DNA from: an uncultured Porphyromonadaceae bacterium
Lineage (GTDB): Bacteria; Bacteroidota; Bacteroidia; Bacteroidales; Barnesiellaceae_A
Length of the DNA stretch: 64,000 nucleotides
Direction: 5' to 3'
Assembly (NCBI GenBank): GCA_900542255.1
Contig: UQMR01000001.1
Location: forward strand, 1 to 64,000
Within the stretch, counting starts at the first letter, position 1, and each line of letters opens with the position of its first letter. Positions 60,043-64,000 of this stretch are shown piece by piece. The position numbers were made by a program, and so were the translations under genes. The notes under the pieces are model-generated. The model ran no database searches, was not told the DNA's origin, and saw nothing but the letters and a program-made list of their open reading frames with translations.

Positions 60043-60465
60043 ATGGAAATACTTATTATCAACGGCCCTAATCTCAACTTGTTGGGGCGGCGCGAGAAAA
60101 ACATTTACGGTGAAAAATCGTTCGAAGAGTATTTGCCTTTGTTACAGGCGCGTTTTGCCTCGCACAACCTGCGTTATTTCCAGTCTAACAGCGAGGGTGC
60201 CATTATCGATTGCCTTCATGCCGAAGGCTTTTCGGTCGATGGTGTCGTTCTCAATGCCGGTGCATATACACACACCTCTATTGCCATAGCCGATGCCATA
60301 CGGGCCATATCTGCGCCGGTCATAGAAGTACACCTCTCCAATATCCATGCGCGCGAGGAGTATAGGCGCGTCTCTATGATTGCCTCGGCGTGTCGCGGGC
60401 AGATAGCCGGTTTTGGGCTCGATTCTTACAGGCTGGCCGTAGAAGCCTTGGTCGGCGGGGAGTAA
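60043..60465 (+). CDS. aroQ: 3-dehydroquinate dehydratase, type II
   Basis: Dehydrates 3-dehydroquinate to 3-dehydroshikimate, the third step of the shikimate pathway. The protein is 140 aa. Type II hallmarks are IINGPNLNLLGRREKNIYG with the catalytic Tyr, YFQSNSEGAIIDCLHAEG, GVVLNAGAYTHTSIAIADAI with the conserved Asn and His, and VIEVHLSNIHAREEYRRVS. The open frame begins at 59962, but MEILIINGPN at 60043 is the family start. It is the first gene of a unit with pyk (44 nt on) and the O-methyltransferase. This order downstream of a divergent xerD is common in Bacteroidales. Confidence 0.96.
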   Translation: MEILIINGPNLNLLGRREKNIYGEKSFEEYLPLLQARFASHNLRYFQSNSEGAIIDCLHAEGFSVDGVVLNAGAYTHTSIAIADAIRAISAPVIEVHLSNIHAREEYRRVSMIASACRGQIAGFGLDSYRLAVEALVGGE

Positions 60466-60509
60466 TGCGGCAAAGCATATTGACGAACATACAGGAAAAG
60501 AAATATATT

Positions 60510-61961
60510 ATGTCTAAGTACACCAAGATTGTAGCTACCATTTCCGATAATCGTTGCGATGTCGGGTTTATAAAGAGTCTTTATGAAAACGGCATGAACG
60601 TTGTGCGTATGAACTCGGCGCATATGCAGCGTGAGGGTTTTGAGCACATCATTGCCAATGTGCGCAAAGTGTCGAATGCCATAGGTATTTTGATGGATAC
60701 CAAGGGCCCCGAGATACGCACTACTGTATTGCATGGCGATACACCCATCACCTTTGAGCCCGGGCAGCACTTGCTCATGACGGGGCGTCCCGGTACGGTG
60801 ACGACAAGTCAGTGTATAGGGGTTTCTTACCCCGCCTTTGCCGAGGATATACCCGTAGGTTCACATGTCCTCATTGACGATGGAGAGCTGGAATTTTTGG
60901 TGTGCGACAAGGTAAACGACGAGCTGATGTGCGAGGCGTTGAATGCCGGCGAGTTGGGCTCCCGCAAAAGTGTCAACGTGCCCGGTGTGCGCATAAACCT
61001 TCCGTCGCTCACACAGCGCGACCGCGACAATATCCTCATCGCCATAGAAAACAACATAGATTTCATTGCCCACTCGTTTGTGCGCAGCAAGCAAGATGTA
61101 CTGGATATACAGCACATCCTCGACGAACACCGTTCGCCTATCAAAATCATTGCCAAAATTGAGAATCAGGAGGGTGTGGATAACATCGATGAGATTCTCG
61201 AAGTAGCGTATGGCGTCATGGTAGCCCGTGGCGACCTGGGTATAGAGGTGCCGCAGGAGAAGATTCCCGGTATACAGCAACTGCTGATACGCAAGTGCAT
61301 ACAGGCCAAAAAACCGGTAATCGTAGCCACGCAGCTGTTGCATTCTATGATAAAGAACCCGCGGCCTACCCGCGCCGAGGTAACCGATATAGCCAATGCC
61401 ATCTACAATCACACCGACGCCCTTATGCTGAGCGGCGAAACAGCCTACGGCCGTTATCCCGTAGAGTCGGTGGCAACCATGGCGCGTGTAGCCATGGAGG
61501 CCGAGCGCACCCGCCTCATAGATAGCATGGAGCTGGGAGGCGGCGGCGACGATATAACGGCATTCCTTGCCCAGCAGGCAGTGAAGTCCTCTACCGAGTT
61601 GGGTACAAAAGCCATTATTACAGATAGCTATACGGGCCGCACGGCGCGATTCGTCGCATCGTACCGAGGCCGCTTCCCTGTATTGGCGCTGTGCTATAAC
61701 GAGCGTACCATCAGGCAGTTGTCGCTCTCTTACGGAGTCTTTGCCATGTATCAGAAGAGTACCGACACCTCGCGGCAATATCTCTTCAACGGGCTGACGC
61801 ATTTGTTGGAGAAAAAATTACTGACGCGTGAAGATTTGATAGCCTATCTGGGTGGCAGTTTTGGTTCCAGTCATGGTACAACTTTCCTTGAAATCAATCA
61901 TGTGGGGAAAGTTCTCGACAGTTTCGACAACTACGTGTTGCCCAATATCGAAGAGATATAA
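60510..61961 (+). CDS. pyk: Pyruvate kinase
   Basis: Transfers phosphate from phosphoenolpyruvate to ADP, the last step of glycolysis. The protein is 483 aa. The TIM barrel has KYTKIVATISDNRCDVGFIK, VVRMNSAHMQREGFEHII, GILMDTKGPEIRTTVLH, IIAKIENQEGVDNIDEILEV, GVMVARGDLGIEVPQEKIP near residue 237 and NHTDALMLSGETAYGRYPVE near 300. The B domain carries TGRPGTVTTSQCIGVSYP. The C-terminal domain has SYTGRTARFVASYRGRFPVL. The conserved K and metal-binding residues are present. The frame opens upstream at 60390 inside aroQ, but MSKYTKIVATI is the family start. Confidence 0.95.
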   Translation: MSKYTKIVATISDNRCDVGFIKSLYENGMNVVRMNSAHMQREGFEHIIANVRKVSNAIGILMDTKGPEIRTTVLHGDTPITFEPGQHLLMTGRPGTVTTSQCIGVSYPAFAEDIPVGSHVLIDDGELEFLVCDKVNDELMCEALNAGELGSRKSVNVPGVRINLPSLTQRDRDNILIAIENNIDFIAHSFVRSKQDVLDIQHILDEHRSPIKIIAKIENQEGVDNIDEILEVAYGVMVARGDLGIEVPQEKIPGIQQLLIRKCIQAKKPVIVATQLLHSMIKNPRPTRAEVTDIANAIYNHTDALMLSGETAYGRYPVESVATMARVAMEAERTRLIDSMELGGGGDDITAFLAQQAVKSSTELGTKAIITDSYTGRTARFVASYRGRFPVLALCYNERTIRQLSLSYGVFAMYQKSTDTSRQYLFNGLTHLLEKKLLTREDLIAYLGGSFGSSHGTTFLEINHVGKVLDSFDNYVLPNIEEI

Positions 61962-61963
61962 TC

Positions 61964-62608
61964 ATGTATGATGCCATAGAGGAGTATATCTGTAAGCACA
62001 TCGATGCCGAAGAGCCGTTGCTTGCCGAGCTCGACCGCGAGACACATCTCTACCATCTGCGTCCCCGTATGGTCTCGGGGCACTTGCAGGGCAGCATCTT
62101 GAAGATGTTCTGCCGCATGATACGACCCCGCAGAGTGCTCGAGCTGGGTACCTTTACCGGTTACTCGGCGTTGTGCTTTGCTGCCGGGATGGATGACGAT
62201 GGCGAGGTACACACCATAGAGATAGACGATGAAATAGAGGATTTTACCCGTTCCTTCCTCTCGCGTTCGCCCTATGGCGGCAGGGTGAAACTTGTTATCG
62301 GCGATGCACTCGAAATCATACCCACGTTGACCGATGTGTATGACCTCGTTTTTATCGATGCCAACAAGCGCGACTATCTGCGCTATTACGAAGCGGTATT
62401 GCCACGGGTGCGCCCCGGGGGCTTTATCCTGGCCGACAATACGCTGTGGGATGGCAAAGTCATTACAGAGACCAACAGCCGCGATGCACAAACAGCAGGG
62501 ATAGAGCATTTTAATGATACCGTGGCACGCGATGAGCGCGTAGAGAAAATAATCCTGCCGCTGCGCGACGGGCTCACTGTTTTGTGGAAAAAACCGGCCC
62601 TCGTGTAA
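61964..62608 (+). CDS. O-methyltransferase family protein
   Basis: SAM-dependent O-methyltransferase of the class that includes catechol and caffeoyl-CoA methyltransferases, 214 aa, substrate unknown. The SAM motif is RRVLELGTFTGYSALCFAAG (about 55-74), then VHTIEIDDEIEDFTRSFLSR, DLVFIDANKRDYLRYYEAV with the metal-binding Asp, and GGFILADNTLWDGKV. Its ATG lies 2 nt past the pyk stop, so it belongs to the same operon and translation may be coupled. The family is usually a housekeeping modifier of small molecules. Confidence 0.9.
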   Translation: MYDAIEEYICKHIDAEEPLLAELDRETHLYHLRPRMVSGHLQGSILKMFCRMIRPRRVLELGTFTGYSALCFAAGMDDDGEVHTIEIDDEIEDFTRSFLSRSPYGGRVKLVIGDALEIIPTLTDVYDLVFIDANKRDYLRYYEAVLPRVRPGGFILADNTLWDGKVITETNSRDAQTAGIEHFNDTVARDERVEKIILPLRDGLTVLWKKPALV

Positions 62609-62628
62609 CCGTTGCGTTTTATTTTTGT

Positions 62629-62636
62629 TACTTTTG
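62629..62636 (+). promoter_or_regulatory. Promoter -7 element of rbfA
   Basis: TACTTTTG is a perfect TAnnTTTG, 25 nt before the rbfA ATG and after the methyltransferase stop, so rbfA has its own promoter in addition to possible read-through. Confidence 0.6.
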
Positions 62637-62661
62637 TATAACAGCAATAGGAAAGTATTAT

Positions 62662-62997
62662 ATGGAGACAACACGACAAAATAAGATAAGCCGTCTGCTG
62701 CAAAAGGAGCTGAGCGAGATTTTTTTGGCACAGACGCGTAAGACCCACGGGACGATAGTATCGGTGAGCATCGTGCGCATCAGTCCCGACCTGAGTATCG
62801 CCAAGGTATATTTGAGCGTATTCCCCTCTGAGAAGGCACAAGCCACCATCGAGTCTGTCAATGCGTCGGCGCGCGAGATACGTTACGAGCTGGCGCAGAA
62901 GGTGCGCTTCCAACTGCGCAAGATTCCCGAGTTGCGTTTCTATCTCGATGACTCGCTCGACTATATAGAGAAGATAGATAATCTGTTGCATCAGTAG
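62662..62997 (+). CDS. rbfA: 30S ribosome-binding factor RbfA
   Basis: Binds the 30S subunit during late 16S maturation and cold adaptation. The protein is 111 aa. It has the KH-like fold with NKISRLLQKELSEIFLAQTR, IVSVSIVRISPDLSIAKVYL, SVFPSEKAQATIESVNASAR, RYELAQKVRFQLRKIPELRF and the ending YLDDSLDYIEKIDNLLHQ. An open frame starts at 62584, but the promoter at 62629 and the conserved METTRQNKI start argue for 62662. The permease gene starts 9 nt later, so the two are cotranscribed. Confidence 0.95.
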   Translation: METTRQNKISRLLQKELSEIFLAQTRKTHGTIVSVSIVRISPDLSIAKVYLSVFPSEKAQATIESVNASAREIRYELAQKVRFQLRKIPELRFYLDDSLDYIEKIDNLLHQ

Positions 62998-63006
62998 GCG
63001 TGCGGC

Positions 63007-64000
63007 ATGGTTTTGTCACTGCGCATAGCGGCGCGCTATCTCTTCTCCAAGAAATCGCATAGCGCAATCAATGTCATTTCAATCATTTCGGTGTGCGGTG
63101 TGGCTATCATTACGGCTGCGCTTATCTGTACGTTGTCGGTCTATAACGGCTTCTCCCATCTGATAGGTTCGCTGCTCTCTGAGATTCAGCCCGATATAAA
63201 GATATTGCCGGCAGCCGGCAAGACCATAGCCGGTGATGATGCCATCTGGGACGAGATAGCTGCGTGGGACGATGTCGCCATGTTGTCGCCCGTGATTGAA
63301 GAGACGGCTCTTGCCGTCTACGACAGGCAGTTGCCGGTAGTGGTGAAGGGTATTCCCGACAATTACGACGAGCTGACCGGCCTCGCTCATACGATAGTGA
63401 CCGGCGAGTATCTGTTGCGCGACAGTATTGTCTCGTATGCCATTATAGGGGCCGGCGTAGCTGTGCGTCTCGAAGCCGGTGTAGCCTATTCGCGGCCGAT
63501 AGAGTTGTATGCCCCCCATCGCCGTGGTAGAGTCAATATCGTCAATCCGGCGGCATCATTTACGTCGCGCCGTTTTTTTGTGTCGGCGGCATTCTATTCC
63601 AATCAGGCACCCTATGACGACAATGTGGTGTATATTCCCATCGACGAGGCCCGTGTATTGTTCGATTATCCAACGGAGGCAACAGCCATAGAGTTGCGCT
63701 GCGCAGCCGATGTGTCGGCCGAACGCCTCGTGCAGCGGCTCGAAAAGAGGCTGGGCAGCGACTATGTCGTGCAAGACCGCTATAAACAGAACGGAGAGTC
63801 GTTTCGCTGGATGCAAATCGAAAAGTGGATTACCTTCCTTATCCTCGTCTTTATCTTGCTGATAGCCGTTTTCAACATTGTGGGAGCCTTATCGATGCTC
63901 ATCGTGGATAAGAAGGAGCATATAGCGACGCTGCGTAGTCTCGGGGCCGATGATAAGTTGATAGTGCGTATTTTCATGACCGAGGGGTGGCTTATCTCCA
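63007..64000 (+). CDS. FtsX/LolE-like ABC transporter permease (partial, runs off the right edge)
   Basis: Inner-membrane permease of the MacB/LolCE class, which works with an ATPase to move lipoproteins or other molecules. The visible part is 331 aa from the ATG at 63007. The first helix starts in SLRIAARYLFSKKSHSAINV and continues VISIISVCGVAIITAALICT. A periplasmic MacB_PCD-type domain follows (YNGFSHLIGSLLSEIQPDIK to LVQRLEKRLGSDYVVQDRYK). The FtsX core begins with FLILVFILLIAVFNIVGALS and VDKKEHIATLRSLGADDKLI, the signature loop of the family, and runs off at the edge. Order rbfA-permease is common in Bacteroidales. Confidence 0.92.
   Translation, partial: MVLSLRIAARYLFSKKSHSAINVISIISVCGVAIITAALICTLSVYNGFSHLIGSLLSEIQPDIKILPAAGKTIAGDDAIWDEIAAWDDVAMLSPVIEETALAVYDRQLPVVVKGIPDNYDELTGLAHTIVTGEYLLRDSIVSYAIIGAGVAVRLEAGVAYSRPIELYAPHRRGRVNIVNPAASFTSRRFFVSAAFYSNQAPYDDNVVYIPIDEARVLFDYPTEATAIELRCAADVSAERLVQRLEKRLGSDYVVQDRYKQNGESFRWMQIEKWITFLILVFILLIAVFNIVGALSMLIVDKKEHIATLRSLGADDKLIVRIFMTEGWLIS

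Noticed and set aside
1-64000. CRISPR arrays, insertion sequences, prophage and rRNA genes
   Set aside because: No regularly spaced repeats, transposase, phage structural gene or rRNA sequence is visible.

Overview
The window is chromosomal DNA of a member of the order Bacteroidales, at roughly 50% GC. The evidence is threefold. Nearly every gene start lacks a purine-rich ribosome-binding site. Promoters match the Bacteroidota -7 element TAnnTTTG, often with TTTG about 20 nt upstream. The protein set is typical of the group: proteins with type IX secretion (T9SS) C-terminal sorting domains, PorT, a fused gamma-alpha KorA, a CarbopepD-type TonB-dependent receptor, and RimP-NusA-IF2 read as one operon. 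The genus cannot be fixed from the sequence; the base composition and T9SS content would suit a Barnesiella-like organism (inference). Both ends cut a gene: RNase R at the left and an FtsX-like permease at the right.

Layout. 1-6.9 kb: rnr (partial), gyrB, three tRNA-Glu genes (two of them flanking rpsT), a broken AT-rich reading frame, a CPA1 potassium/proton antiporter, recO and tRNA-Arg. 7-16 kb: surface and secretion region, all on the minus strand: a GLUG-repeat T9SS protein, a PL1 pectate lyase with a T9SS tail, and a TonB-dependent receptor followed by a beta-helix-like lipoprotein. 16-28 kb: housekeeping genes, many in divergent pairs: rnhA/aroK, capA-like, nadK/pdxJ, exbB-exbD-tonB, dpm-like/pyrC, folB, rpiB, cvpA, and a sufB without sufC or sufD. 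28-43.7 kb: panB, korAB, a YgjP-like protease, rimP-nusA-infB, a CPA2 antiporter, a YkvA protein, purT, a DnaQ-like exonuclease and yqgE. 44-58.8 kb: a TlpA-like thioredoxin lipoprotein, porT, two glycosyltransferases, a three-gene operon of T9SS cargo proteins, the divergent membrane TPR/LuxR-type regulator, and a TPR lipoprotein. 58.9-64 kb: xerD, then aroQ-pyk-O-methyltransferase, rbfA and a LolE/FtsX-like permease.

Links between the genes. ExbB, ExbD and TonB can energise the TonB-dependent receptor. PorT is a T9SS assembly factor, and five window proteins carry T9SS tails. Apart from these links the region is mostly core metabolism and information processing.

No CRISPR array, insertion sequence, prophage or rRNA operon is visible, and no clearly new defence or mobile system. 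The most unusual signals are small: a 34-nt perfect inverted repeat that carries the promoters of two genes and flanks ykvA; a promoter-associated motif shared by four genes; outward-facing 16-bp repeats between nadK and pdxJ; a terminator hairpin at the very start of the rimP-nusA-infB transcript; a 17-bp palindrome between the T9SS cargo operon and its divergent regulator; and a C8 tract inside a frameshifted orphan gene.
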